DNA from: JAOPZW01 sp963707695
Lineage (GTDB): Bacteria > Actinomycetota > Thermoleophilia > Solirubrobacterales > Solirubrobacteraceae
Length of the DNA: 64,000 nt
Direction: 5' to 3'
Assembly (NCBI GenBank): GCA_963707695.1
Contig: CAVPQY010000005.1
Span: forward strand, 1-64,000
The position numbers were made by a program, and so were the translations under genes. Of this stretch, positions 43,165 to 53,774 are shown piece after piece (within the stretch, counting starts at the first letter, position 1; every line of letters begins with the position of its first letter). Below the pieces are notes generated by a model. It saw only the letters and a program-made list of their open reading frames with translations, was not told where the DNA came from and did no database searches.

Positions 43165-44340
43165 CTAGTTCGCCGAGGGCTGCGCGTCGATCGCGTCGGC
43201 GACCGGCTCGGTGCCCGGGCCCTGCTTGCCGCCGTGCTCGGCGATGAACGCCTCGGTCAGCTCGCGCGCGTCGGCGTCGGGGCGCTGCGTGTGCGGCGAC
43301 TTCATGAGGTAGCTGCTGGGGCCGTCGAGCTGCCCGCTGATGCCGTGGTTCAGCGCGAGCTTCAGCAGGCGCACGGCGTCGATGACGATGCCCGCCGAGT
43401 TCGGCGAGTCCCAGACCTCGAGCTTCGTCTCGACCGTCAGCGGCACGTCGCCGAAGGCCTGCCCCTCGAGGCGGATGTGGGCCCACTTGCGGTCCGTCAG
43501 CCACGGCACGTAGTCCGACGGGCCGATGTAGACGTCGTCGGCGGGCAGCGTGTGGCCCATGATCGACGTCACGGCGTTCGTCTTGGAGATCTTCTTGGAC
43601 TCCAGCCGCTCGCGCTCGAGCATGTTGTAGAAGTCCATGTTGCCGCCGACGTTGAGCTGCGACGTGCGCAGCATCTTCACGCCGCGCTCGTGGAAGAGGC
43701 GCGCGAGCGAGCGGTGGACGATCGTGGCGCCGACCTGGCTCTTGATGTCGTCGCCGATGATCGGCAGGCCGGCCTTCTCGAAGCGCTTGTCCCAGTAGTC
43801 CTCGCGGGCGATGAAGACCGGGATGCAGTTCACGAACGCGCAGCCGGCCTCGAGGACCTGCTCGACGTACCACTTCGTGGCCTGCTCGGAGCCCACCGGG
43901 AGGTAGGAGACGACGACGTCCGTGTGCGTGTCCTTGAGGATCTGGACGAGGTCGGCGGTCTCGCCGTCGGCCTTCGTGATCTTCTCCTTGAGGTACTTGC
44001 CCAGGCCGTCGTGCGTCATGCCCCGGTGGACGGGGACGCCCATCGTCTCGGGCACCCGGTCGGTGAAGCGGATCGTGTTGTTCGGGTCCGCCCAGATGGC
44101 CTCGCCGAGGTCCTTGCCGACCTTCGTCGCGTTGATGTCGAAGGCGCAGGTGAACTCCACGTCGCGCACGTGGTAGCCGCCGAGCTCGACGTGCATGAGG
44201 CCCGGGACGTCCTGCGAGGCGTCGGCGTCCTGGTAGTGGTACACGCCCTGCACGAAGGAGTTCGCGCAGTTGCCGACGCCGATGATCGCGACGCGGACCT
44301 TGTCCTTCTGGTAGCGCGAGGCGCCGTTGCCGATGGTCAC
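43165..44340 (-). CDS. ino1: Myo-inositol-1-phosphate synthase
   Basis: 391 residues, the size of bacterial enzymes, from GTG 44340 (GTGA overlap with the next gene). NAD motif GVGNCANSF (21-29), TDVVVSYLPVGS, IGDDIKSQVGAT, NVGGNMDFYNM, KISKTNAVTSI and DSPNSAGIVIDAVR are all present. Converts glucose-6-phosphate to inositol-1-phosphate. Paired by overlap with a CDP-alcohol phosphotransferase, so the product very probably goes to phosphatidylinositol phosphate. Confidence 0.93.
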   Translation of the reverse strand: MTIGNGASRYQKDKVRVAIIGVGNCANSFVQGVYHYQDADASQDVPGLMHVELGGYHVRDVEFTCAFDINATKVGKDLGEAIWADPNNTIRFTDRVPETMGVPVHRGMTHDGLGKYLKEKITKADGETADLVQILKDTHTDVVVSYLPVGSEQATKWYVEQVLEAGCAFVNCIPVFIAREDYWDKRFEKAGLPIIGDDIKSQVGATIVHRSLARLFHERGVKMLRTSQLNVGGNMDFYNMLERERLESKKISKTNAVTSIMGHTLPADDVYIGPSDYVPWLTDRKWAHIRLEGQAFGDVPLTVETKLEVWDSPNSAGIVIDAVRLLKLALNHGISGQLDGPSSYLMKSPHTQRPDADARELTEAFIAEHGGKQGPGTEPVADAIDAQPSAN

Positions 44341-44993
44341 TGGGGGGACTCCTTCTCGATGGTGCTGGGTGCGGCCGCCACGATGAGCTGGCGGCGCACG
44401 TGGAAGATGCGCTGGAAGACCGTGATGGTGCCGAGGCCGGCCAGGACGTACACGGCCGGGGCCAGCAGGTCGAGGTCGGCGAGCAGCAGGCCGGCGGACA
44501 GGATCGCCACCCGGACGGCGCGGTTGGCGATGCCGACCTTGCACTCTACGCCGAGGGCCTCGGCCCGGGCGCGGGTGTAGCTCACCATGAGGGAGGCGAG
44601 GACGGCGACGACCACGGCGGCCGCGGCGACGTCGCGGCCCTCCTTGGCGAAGACGTAGGCGACCGCGGTGAGGACGAGGCCCTCCTCGATCCGGTCGAGC
44701 GTCGAGTCCAGGAACGCCCCGAACTGCGTGCCCTTCCCCGACATCCGCGAGTAGCGCCCGTCGAGGGTGTCCATCACGGAGCCGACCACGAAGGCGATGC
44801 CGCCGAGGACGAAGTGCTCCTCCCAGACGAGCACGGCGGCGACGAGGCAGCCGACCAGGCCGGTCAGCGAGATCGCGTTGGGCGTCAGCCGGGACTCGAT
44901 GAGCCGGTTGCGCGCGCGGTCGCGCCGCTCGGCGTACGCGCGCGATCGCGCCTCCGACCGCGGGGGCCGGGTCGGCGTGCCGGTGCCCGGCAT
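44337..44993 (-). CDS. CDP-alcohol phosphatidyltransferase (likely PI-phosphate synthase)
   Basis: 218 residues with six membrane helices. The catalytic motif D75xxDG79xxS82R x8 G92xxxD96xxxD100 is intact apart from Ser for the usual Ala. In actinobacteria the homologue joins CDP-diacylglycerol and inositol-1-phosphate. Here it directly follows ino1, which supports that substrate. ATG 44993 shares ATGA with the PAP2 gene stop. Confidence 0.82.
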   Translation of the reverse strand: MPGTGTPTRPPRSEARSRAYAERRDRARNRLIESRLTPNAISLTGLVGCLVAAVLVWEEHFVLGGIAFVVGSVMDTLDGRYSRMSGKGTQFGAFLDSTLDRIEEGLVLTAVAYVFAKEGRDVAAAAVVVAVLASLMVSYTRARAEALGVECKVGIANRAVRVAILSAGLLLADLDLLAPAVYVLAGLGTITVFQRIFHVRRQLIVAAAPSTIEKESPQ

Positions 44994-45763
44994 CAGGCGC
45001 GCGCCGAGCTGAAGGCCCAGGCGCCGGGCCGGGCGCGGCCCAGCCACGCGGCCGTCGAGGCGGCTGCGCCGACCGTGACGGCGCCCAGGACGGCGTCGGC
45101 CAGGAAGTGGTTCGCGGTGGCCACGATCACGAAGGTCACGAGCACTGGGTACAGCGACCAGGCCACTCGGGTTACACGGTGCCGGCTCAGCCGGGCCAGG
45201 GGCATGCCCACCATGAGCGCGAACCCGACGTGCATCGACGGGACGGCGGCGTAGGGGTTGAAGAGCGCGTTGACCGCGGTGCTGCCGGCGTCGACGCCGG
45301 TGAACTGGGCGACGCTGTCGGTGAAGCCCCACTCGGGCAGGAAGCGCGGCGGCGCGGTCGGGAAGACGATGTACCCGACGATGGCCAGCGCCCAGGCCAC
45401 CATGAACATGTTGCGCACGAAGTAGAAGCTGCGGTTGTGCGCGACGTAGAGGAAGATCAGCGCCGCGAGCGTCACCGTGCTCTGGGCGTTGACGTACATC
45501 CAGCTGGCGAAGTCGTCCAGGCCCGGGACGGACTCCGCGAAGTCCTGCACGTGCGGCTCGACGAAGACGTGCAGCGACTGCTCGACCGAGATGATCCCGC
45601 GGGCGTGGTCGTACGCGACGGTCGCGCTCGTCGGGTCGTCGACGAGGCCACGGGTCAGCCGGTAGGCGTAGTACCCGAGGGCGACGAGCAGCACCTGCCG
45701 CAAGGCGTCGAGAGGGCCGTTGGGCAGGAGCCGCGCTGAGAGGGAGGACGCGCGACCGACCAT
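44993..45763 (-). CDS. PAP2-superfamily membrane enzyme, AUR1-like
   Basis: 256 residues with six hydrophobic helices. Phosphatase motifs are PSMHVG (175-180) and HFLAD (His219, Asp223); IVFPTAPPR (131-140) is typical of the AUR1/PAP2_3 subgroup. AUR1 moves phosphoinositol between lipids, and other members are lipid phosphatases. Its place upstream of a PI-phosphate synthase and ino1, with overlapping codons, suggests inositol lipid modification. First gene of the operon; a TAGAGT box lies 12 nt before the ATG. Confidence 0.75.
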   Translation of the reverse strand: MVGRASSLSARLLPNGPLDALRQVLLVALGYYAYRLTRGLVDDPTSATVAYDHARGIISVEQSLHVFVEPHVQDFAESVPGLDDFASWMYVNAQSTVTLAALIFLYVAHNRSFYFVRNMFMVAWALAIVGYIVFPTAPPRFLPEWGFTDSVAQFTGVDAGSTAVNALFNPYAAVPSMHVGFALMVGMPLARLSRHRVTRVAWSLYPVLVTFVIVATANHFLADAVLGAVTVGAAASTAAWLGRARPGAWAFSSARA

Positions 45764-45830
45764 TGGAACAGGGCGACTCTATCGCCCGTCCCGACGGTCC
45801 GCAGTGGGGCTAACACGTCTTCATGCTGCA

Positions 45831-47414
45831 CTAGCCGGTGCAGCGGGGCGTCCGCGCGCGGACGCGGCCGAGGGCGAAGCGGATGCCCAGGCGGACCCCG
45901 CCGGCGGCCCGCAGGCGCAGCCGGACGTGGTCGTCGGGCGTGCGCTCGACGCACCCGCGCCCCTCCAGCAGCGCCCAGTACGGCGTCCAGCGCACCCGCA
46001 CAGCCGCGACGCCGGGGCGCGCGGCCCGCAGCGTCAGACCCTGGCCGTCGAGGCGGGTCGCGGTGGCCGAGCCGGTGGCCATCGGCGCGGGGTCGCGGAC
46101 CGCGAACAGCCGCCAGCGGCGGTCCCGCCACACCTCGCGCAGGTACGGCAGGCCGTCGCGGACGAGCTTGGCCTCGGCCGCCGCCGAGTAGTCGATCGGC
46201 GCCTGCGGGAGCGCGACCCAGTGGACCGCGTTGTCGTCGAGCCATCGGCGGTAGGCCTCCGCGGTCAGCGGCCGCCCGTCGTAGAACAGGCCGTTGCGGG
46301 CGAGGTCGAGCTGGCGCTCCCAGCCGCGCGCCAGCGGGAGGTGCGGCGCCAGCCAGCGCGCTTCCCAGTGGTCGTCGGTGAACGGGACCTCGAGGCGCCC
46401 CGGGGTGCCGGGCCGGCGTGCGAGCTCGGCCAGGAGCGGCCGGTAGAAGGACGCGCGCACGGACGGGTCCTGGGAGGCCCGGTACCAGTCGTCGGCCGCG
46501 GCCGCGACGCCGAACCACAGCAGCGGGACGGCGGCGAGCGCGAGCAGCCGCCGCCGGTGGTCCCACAGGGCCAGCGCCGCCACCGGGCCGGCCATGAGCG
46601 CGCCCAGGCGCGCCGCGTTGCCGCCCATCGGCGTGGGCAGCACGAAGCTCGCCACGAGCGCGAGCGCGTAGAGGACCGCGCCCGTCCGCAGGACGCGCTC
46701 CTGCGGCCCCAGGGCGACCGCGAGCCCCACCGCGACGGCCAGGGCCGGCCAGAAGCTCGACGCTGCGAAGGGGAAGGCGCCACCCTCGGGGAAGAGGACC
46801 CCCAGCGCGAGGACCGGTGCGAAGGCGGCGACCGCGAGCAGGACCGCCGCCCGCCGCTCGCGGCGGGCCCGGACGCCCGCCGCCCGCCGCCCGGCCACCC
46901 ACCAGGCCACGGCCGCGAGCGCCACGAAGGCGCCGGCGACCGGGCTCGCGAGCGCGGTGAGCACCGCCAGCGCCGGCGCCGACCAGCGCCGCCCGCGCGA
47001 GGCGGCCAGGATCGCGCCGAGCCCGGTGGCGACGCCGAGGACGAACGTCAGCCGCCCGCTGACGAGCGTCGCCCCGAGACCGAGCGCGAACCACAGCGTG
47101 GCCAGGCGGGCCGCGCCGGGTCCGGCGTGCGCGCGGGCCAGCCGCGAGAAGAGGACGGCTGCCGCCACCGCGGCCAGCGCGCCCGTCAGCCGGACCCCCA
47201 GCACCCCGGCCAGGGGCGGGAAGACCAGGCTGTAGCCGGGGACGTGGTGCCCGCCGTACCAGCCGCCGTCCCAGACCACCAGGCCGAGCCAGGTGCGGTA
47301 CTCCTGGGCGGCGTGGTCGGCCGTCTGCGGGTCGAGCAGGAGGTACAGGGCGGCGAGCGCGACGGCCGCCGACCAGGCCGGGGGACGCCGGGCCCACCCG
47401 CCCCGCTCAGCCAT
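45831..47414 (-). CDS. Polytopic membrane protein, GT-C-like
   Basis: 527 residues: about ten hydrophobic helices in the first ~330, then a soluble domain (GRLEVPFTDDHWEARWLAPH, NGLFYDGRPLTAEAYRRWL, a beta-rich C-terminus). The loop WYGGHHVPGYSLVFPP between the first helices resembles catalytic loops of GT-C mannosyl/arabinosyltransferases. No named family. It overlaps the next gene by 8 bp. Likely in cell-envelope glycan or lipid assembly, but this is inference. Confidence 0.6.
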   Translation of the reverse strand: MAERGGWARRPPAWSAAVALAALYLLLDPQTADHAAQEYRTWLGLVVWDGGWYGGHHVPGYSLVFPPLAGVLGVRLTGALAAVAAAVLFSRLARAHAGPGAARLATLWFALGLGATLVSGRLTFVLGVATGLGAILAASRGRRWSAPALAVLTALASPVAGAFVALAAVAWWVAGRRAAGVRARRERRAAVLLAVAAFAPVLALGVLFPEGGAFPFAASSFWPALAVAVGLAVALGPQERVLRTGAVLYALALVASFVLPTPMGGNAARLGALMAGPVAALALWDHRRRLLALAAVPLLWFGVAAAADDWYRASQDPSVRASFYRPLLAELARRPGTPGRLEVPFTDDHWEARWLAPHLPLARGWERQLDLARNGLFYDGRPLTAEAYRRWLDDNAVHWVALPQAPIDYSAAAEAKLVRDGLPYLREVWRDRRWRLFAVRDPAPMATGSATATRLDGQGLTLRAARPGVAAVRVRWTPYWALLEGRGCVERTPDDHVRLRLRAAGGVRLGIRFALGRVRARTPRCTG

Positions 47415-48201
47415 CCAGGAAGGCGACGACGCGGTCGGCGACCTCGGGGCGGTCGCACCACGGCCAGTGGCCGGCGCCGCGCTCCAGCTCGACCTCCACC
47501 GGGCCGCCCAGCACCGCCGCGTAGGCGTGGGCGAAGCGCGGCGGGAGGAAGGGGTCCTCCTCGCCCCAGACGACGAGTGCCGGGCAGGCGACGTCGCCGA
47601 GCCGCGCGCCGGCGGCGGCCAGCGCCGTCTCCGGGCTGCTGCGGTAGAGCTGCAGGATCGCCCGCTGGGTCCCCTGGTCGAAGTGCCGCCAGGCGGCGTC
47701 GGCCAGCTCGCGTGGCAGTGAGCGGCGCAGCCCGAACCGCGTCGTGGCCCCCATCACGACCTCGCCCAGGGCGCGCGTGCGCCACGCGCGCGCCACCCGG
47801 TGCCAGCGGTAGCCGGCGACGAAGGGGACGGCGTCGAGGACGACGAGGCGCTCCACGCGGTCCGGTCGGCGCTGGGCCCACAGCAGGCCGACCGCGCCCC
47901 AGTCGTGGACGACGAGCCGGACACGGTCGACCCCGGCGAGGTCGAGGAAGGTCTCGACGAAGGCCTCGTAGCCGGTCATCGTGAAGTCGCCGTCCCCGCG
48001 CTTGCCCGAGCGGCCGAAGCCGGGGAGGTCGGGCGCCAGGCCGCCCGTGCGGCGCAGGAAGGGCACCCAGTCGTCCGAGCTCGTCGGGACGCCGTGGAGG
48101 TAGAGGACGGGCGGGCGGTCCGGTCCGGGGGGCGGGTCCGCCTCGCGCCAGAAGACGGGCTGGCCGCCGACCGTCGCGGTGCGCTCGCTGGGCTCCGGCA
48201 C
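47407..48201 (-). CDS. Alpha/beta hydrolase, haloalkane dehalogenase-like
   Basis: 264 residues from GTG 48201, 7 nt after TAGGGT (minus strand 48209-48214). Oxyanion HGVPTSS, nucleophile VVHDWGAVG (Asp instead of Ser, as in haloalkane dehalogenases and epoxide hydrolases), acid in VVWGEEDPF and His in RGAGHWPWCDRPE. Halide-binding Trp beside the nucleophile is present. Epoxide hydrolase is the alternative. Cytoplasmic. Confidence 0.75.
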   Translation of the reverse strand: MPEPSERTATVGGQPVFWREADPPPGPDRPPVLYLHGVPTSSDDWVPFLRRTGGLAPDLPGFGRSGKRGDGDFTMTGYEAFVETFLDLAGVDRVRLVVHDWGAVGLLWAQRRPDRVERLVVLDAVPFVAGYRWHRVARAWRTRALGEVVMGATTRFGLRRSLPRELADAAWRHFDQGTQRAILQLYRSSPETALAAAGARLGDVACPALVVWGEEDPFLPPRFAHAYAAVLGGPVEVELERGAGHWPWCDRPEVADRVVAFLDG

Positions 48202-48258
48202 CGGCCAGACCCTATCTTCACGGGCCGTGGTGACCCCCCGCCCCGGCGCCGCCCTCCC

Positions 48259-48966
48259 GTGACGCCCGCGCCGCCGCCGCCGGCCTGGTCCCCGCCGCCG
48301 GCGCGCCGCGTCCGCGCGGTGCGCGAGCGCCTGCGCGACGTCTACGGGGTGCCGGTCATGGCCCCCCACGGCGACCCGCTCGGGGAGCTCGTCCTGACCG
48401 TCCTCTCGCAGTCGACGAACGACCGCAACCGCGATGTCGCGTTCCTGCGCCTGCGCCGGGCGCACGCCGCCGGAGGCGGTGGGTCGGGGTTCCCCTCCTG
48501 GGAGGCCGTCCGCGACGCCCCCGTGGAGGAGGTCGAGGCGGCGATCCAGCCCGGCGGCCTGCACGTCCAGAAGTCGCGCCGCATCCAGGAGCAGCTGCGC
48601 GCGCTGCCGGACGACCTCGACCTCTCCTGGCTGCGCGACGCGCCGCTGGAGGAGGCACGCGGCGCCCTCACGGCGCTGCCGGGCGTCGGGCGCAAGACCG
48701 CGGCCTGCGTGCTGCTCTTCGCCTACGGCCGCCGGGACGTGCCGGTGGACACCCACGTGGGCCGGGTGGCCACCCGGCTCGGCCTGCTGCGGCCGCGGGC
48801 GGGGTCGGACGAGCTCCACGACGCGATGACCGCGCTCACACCGCCCGGCGCCGAGCTCGAGCTCCACGTCAACCTCCTGCGCCACGGACGCCGCACCTGC
48901 CACGCGCGGACCCCCGCCTGCGCGGCGTGCGCCCTGCGGCGGATGTGCCCGAGCCGCCAGGCGTGA
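48259..48966 (+). CDS. Endonuclease III-like HhH-GPD DNA glycosylase
   Basis: 235 residues. Helix-hairpin-helix LPGVGRKTAACVLLF with catalytic Lys146, catalytic Asp164 in VPVDTHVGRVA, and a C-terminal four-cysteine iron-sulfur cluster (CHARTPACAACALRRMC). Lys and Asp both present predict a bifunctional glycosylase/lyase for oxidised pyrimidines. The N-terminus is Pro-rich. GTG start assigned by the beginning of the conserved block. Overlaps the GNAT gene by 4 bp. Confidence 0.85.
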   Translation: MTPAPPPPAWSPPPARRVRAVRERLRDVYGVPVMAPHGDPLGELVLTVLSQSTNDRNRDVAFLRLRRAHAAGGGGSGFPSWEAVRDAPVEEVEAAIQPGGLHVQKSRRIQEQLRALPDDLDLSWLRDAPLEEARGALTALPGVGRKTAACVLLFAYGRRDVPVDTHVGRVATRLGLLRPRAGSDELHDAMTALTPPGAELELHVNLLRHGRRTCHARTPACAACALRRMCPSRQA

Positions 48967-49502
48967 CCGGGCCGGTCACGACGACCTGGCTCGAGCTCGA
49001 CGGCCCGGCCGCGCTGCGCCCGTCGCGGCCGCCGCGCGTGCCCGGGGTCGTGATCGCCTGCGTCCGGCCGCCCGACGGCGCGCTGAACCGCCGGCTGTAC
49101 GCGGCGGTCGGCGCGGCGCACGCCTGGACCGACCACGCCCGCGCGGACGCGGCGTGGTGGCAGGCCCATGCCGAGGCCGCCGAGACGTGGCTGATGACCG
49201 TCGCCGGCGCCGACGCGGGGTACGCCGAGCTCGTCGCCGGGACCGACCCGGGCGCGGGCGCGGGCCGGGGGGCGGAGGTCGAGGTCGCCTATTTCGGGCT
49301 CGTCCCGGAGTTCCACGGGCGGGGCCTCGGCGGCCTCCTCCTCACGCGCGTGCTGCGCCGCGGGCTCGAGCTCGCGCCGCGGGTCTGGCTGCACACCTGC
49401 ACCCTCGACGGCCCGGGCGCGCTGCCGAACTACCTCGCGCGCGGACTCCGCCCCTACCGCCACGAGACGAGCTCCTCCCCCGGGCGCCGGACGCCCTCAT
49501 AG
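48963..49502 (+). CDS. GNAT family N-acetyltransferase
   Basis: 179 residues from GTG 48963. The acetyl-CoA pyrophosphate loop reads VPEFHGRGLGGLLL; the fold ends with LHTCTLDGPGALPNYLARGLRPYRHE. Target unknown (small molecule or protein). Its TAG immediately precedes the dnaK operator, so readthrough is limited by the operator region rather than a terminator. Confidence 0.78.
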   Translation: MTGPVTTTWLELDGPAALRPSRPPRVPGVVIACVRPPDGALNRRLYAAVGAAHAWTDHARADAAWWQAHAEAAETWLMTVAGADAGYAELVAGTDPGAGAGRGAEVEVAYFGLVPEFHGRGLGGLLLTRVLRRGLELAPRVWLHTCTLDGPGALPNYLARGLRPYRHETSSSPGRRTPS

Positions 49503-49525
49503 ATCTGCTACGTTGTCACTGAGAT
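49503..49525 (+). promoter_or_regulatory. HspR-type operator upstream of dnaK
   Basis: ATCTGCTA (49503-49510), 7 nt, then ACTGAGAT (49518-49525). The outer ATCT...AGAT arms match and the whole has the same 8-7-8 layout as the perfect copy before clpB. A TACGTT (49509-49514) could be the -10. The HspR box in Streptomyces is CTTGAGT-N7-ACTCAAG; this is a related but different sequence. Inferred from conservation between two heat-shock promoters. Confidence 0.6.
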
Positions 49526-49553
49526 TTCCCGCGTCAAGGAGCCCGTAGAGAAC

Positions 49554-51466
<1,913 letters not shown>

Positions 51467-51470
<4 letters not shown>

Positions 51471-52177
51471 GCGAGCAGCAGGAGCGGGACCCGGGCCGGC
51501 ATCCCTCCCCCGCGGCGGCCGACCCGGCCGCCGCGGACGGGATCGCGTCGGCGAGCGGCGGGGTCGAGCCGGAGGAGGAGCTGAGCGCCGAGCCGGCGGC
51601 GCCGGCGCAGGAGCCGGCGCGGGCGGGCGAGGCCGGGGCCGGCGAGGCCGAGGCCGACGAGGCCGGAGTCCGCGAGGCTGAGGCCGGCGAGGCCGGAGCC
51701 CGCGAGGCCGGGGCCGGCGAGGCTCGGGCCGACGAGGCCGAGCCCGAGCCCGAGCCCGACTTCCGCGACCAGTACCTGCGCGCGGCCGCCGAGCTCGACA
51801 ACGTGCGCAAGCGCGCGCGGCGCGACGTGGCCGCGGCCGAGGGCCGCGGCATCGCCCGGCTGGCCCGGGAGCTGCTGCCGGCGCTCGACGACTTCGAGCG
51901 CGCGCTGGCGGCAGCCGAGTCGCAGCCCGAGAACCAGGATCACCACCTGACCGACGGCATCCGCCTCGTCCAGGCCCAGCTGCTCGGCGCCCTCAAGCGC
52001 GTCGGCATCGAGCCCGACGCCCCCAAGGGCGAGCGGTTCGACCCCCACCGCCACGAGGCGCTGGCCCAGCAGCCCGTCGACGGCGCCGAGAGCGGGACGA
52101 TCGTCGAGGTCTACTCCGCCGGCTACCGCATCGGCGACGAGGTGCTGCGCCCCGCCAAGGTGGTCGTCGCCGCGTAG
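51467..52177 (+). CDS. grpE: Nucleotide exchange factor GrpE
   Basis: 236 residues from GTG 51467. The core (FRDQYLRAAAELDNVRKRARRDVAAAEGRG onward to EVLRPAKVVVAA) is a normal GrpE: a long helical stalk then the beta domain. Before it is an unusual ~95-residue acidic extension, including eight pentapeptides of the form xEAxx (51626-51745). The extension may be flexible tail or tune the thermosensor; not needed for nucleotide exchange. 2 bp before dnaJ. Confidence 0.93.
51626..51745 (+). repeat. 15-bp tandem repeats within grpE
   Basis: Eight units of 15 bp encoding pentapeptides of the pattern (G/D/R)-E-A-x-x. Units differ by a few bases. They form an acidic, Ala/Glu helix-forming stretch at GrpE residues 54-93. 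Such tracts expand and shrink by slippage. Confidence 0.75.
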
Positions 52178-52179
52178 CC

Positions 52180-53286
52180 ATGGCCGGTCAGGACCTCTAC
52201 AAGGTGCTGGGCGTCGAGAAGAAGGCGTCCCACGACGAGATCAAGAAGGCCTACCGCAAGCTCGCGCGGCGGTTCCACCCGGACCGCAACCCGGGCGACG
52301 CGCGGGCCGAGGAGCGCTTCAAGGAGGTCCAGGCCGCCTACGACGTCCTCGGCGACCCCGAGAAGCGCAAGCAGTACGACCGCGGCTCGCTGTTCGGGTT
52401 CGGCGGGGCCGGCCCCGCCGGCAGCGCCGGGGGCGGCTTCGACCCGGGCGACGTCGGCGACATCCTCTCGAACCTCTTCGGCCGCGCCACCGGCCGCGGC
52501 GGCGCCGGGCCGGCCGGCGGCGCGCGGCGCGGGCCGCGCCCCGAGCGCGGCCGTGACCTCGAGGCCGAGGTCACCGTCTCCTTCGACCAGGCGATCGAGG
52601 GCACGCAGGTCCCGCTCAGCGTGCCCACGGCGACGCCCTGCGGCACGTGCCGCGGCACGGGCGCCAAGCCGGGCACGAGCCCGGTCGTCTGCCCCCGCTG
52701 CCAGGGCCGCGGCGTGGAGTCCGAGGGCCAGGGCCTGTTCTCGATCAGCCAGCCGTGCTCGCGCTGCGGCGGCGCCGGCGTCGTGATCGAGGACCCGTGC
52801 CCGACCTGCCACGGCAACGGCGCCGTCCGCACGATCAAGAAGTACCGCGTGAACATCCCCGCCGGCGTCAAGGACGGCTCGCGCGTGCGCCTGGCCGCCA
52901 AGGGCGAGCCGGGGCGCCACGGCGGCGAGCCGGGCGACCTCTACGTCGTCACGCGCGTGAAGCCGTCGCCGGTCTTCGCCCGCAAGGGCGACCACCTCGA
53001 GGTCGAGGTCCCGCTCACGATCCCCGAGGCGATCCGCGGGGCCGAGGTCGAGGTGCCCACGCTCAACGGCCGCAAGCGCCTGCGCGTGCCGGCCGGCACC
53101 CGGCACGGCACCGTCCAGCGGCTGCGCGGGGAGGGGCCGCCGAGGCTGGGCTCGTCCGGGCGGGGCGACATCCACTACCGGTTCGTCATCGACGTCCCCG
53201 CGACGCTGAGCGCCGAGCAGTCCGAGGCGGTCGAGAAGCTGTCGCAGGTGATGGACGGCGACCCGCGCGCGAGGCTCTTCGCCTGA
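52180..53286 (+). CDS. dnaJ: Co-chaperone DnaJ
   Basis: 368 residues. J-domain with HPD at 33-35 (RRFHPDRNPGD), a G/F-rich linker, and four zinc motifs (CGTCRGTG, CPRCQGRG, CSRCGGAG, CPTCHGNG), then the C-terminal beta domains. A complete type I DnaJ that stimulates DnaK ATPase and delivers substrates. The last base of its TGA is the first of the hspR ATG. Confidence 0.95.
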   Translation: MAGQDLYKVLGVEKKASHDEIKKAYRKLARRFHPDRNPGDARAEERFKEVQAAYDVLGDPEKRKQYDRGSLFGFGGAGPAGSAGGGFDPGDVGDILSNLFGRATGRGGAGPAGGARRGPRPERGRDLEAEVTVSFDQAIEGTQVPLSVPTATPCGTCRGTGAKPGTSPVVCPRCQGRGVESEGQGLFSISQPCSRCGGAGVVIEDPCPTCHGNGAVRTIKKYRVNIPAGVKDGSRVRLAAKGEPGRHGGEPGDLYVVTRVKPSPVFARKGDHLEVEVPLTIPEAIRGAEVEVPTLNGRKRLRVPAGTRHGTVQRLRGEGPPRLGSSGRGDIHYRFVIDVPATLSAEQSEAVEKLSQVMDGDPRARLFA

Positions 53287-53774
53287 TGGCCTCGCGCCGT
53301 CGCACCACGACCCGCGTCACCGTCAGCACGTCGCGCGGCGTGTTCATGATCAGCGTCGCGGCCGAGCTGGCCGAGATGCACCCCCAGACGCTGCGCATGT
53401 ACGAGGCCCGCGGGCTCATCGAGCCCAAGCGGTCGCCCAAGGGCACGCGGCTGTACTCCCAGGAGGACGTCGAGAAGCTCCGGCGCATCCAGGAGATGAC
53501 GAACGAGCTCGGCCTGAACCTGGCCGGCGTCGAGCGCGTGCTCGCGCTCGAGCAGGAGCTCGAGCGCACCACGCGCCGGCTCGAGGCGCTCGAGGAGCGC
53601 AGCCGGCGTATGCGCGAGGAGCTCCAGGCCGAGGTCCAGCGCGCGCGCGAGTCGCTGCGCGGGGAGCTCGTGCCCTACCGCCGCGGCGAGGTCTTGCCCG
53701 TCAGCCGCCGCATCCCCGTGCGCCGCGACGACGGCGGCCCCGGGGCGCCGGACCGCGGCGCCGGCGACGCCTAG
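53286..53774 (+). CDS. hspR: Heat-shock transcriptional repressor HspR
   Basis: 162 residues. MerR-type winged helix: GVFMISVAAELAEMHPQTLRMYEARGLIEPKRSPKGTRLYS with the expected arm and wing, then a long helix of coiled-coil character (VLALEQELERTTRRLEALEERSRRMREELQ). The position as fourth gene of dnaK-grpE-dnaJ-hspR and the MHPQTLRMYE helix identify HspR, which represses the operon with DnaK as co-repressor in Streptomyces. Candidate binding sites lie before dnaK and clpB here. Convergent with the next gene through CTAG. Confidence 0.92.
   Translation: MASRRRTTTRVTVSTSRGVFMISVAAELAEMHPQTLRMYEARGLIEPKRSPKGTRLYSQEDVEKLRRIQEMTNELGLNLAGVERVLALEQELERTTRRLEALEERSRRMREELQAEVQRARESLRGELVPYRRGEVLPVSRRIPVRRDDGGPGAPDRGAGDA

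Noticed and set aside
48213..48218. TATCTT as a leaderless promoter for the endonuclease III-like gene
   Set aside because: The GTG codons at the right distance (48227, 48230) are out of frame with the protein; the in-frame start is 41 nt away, so the box may be fortuitous.
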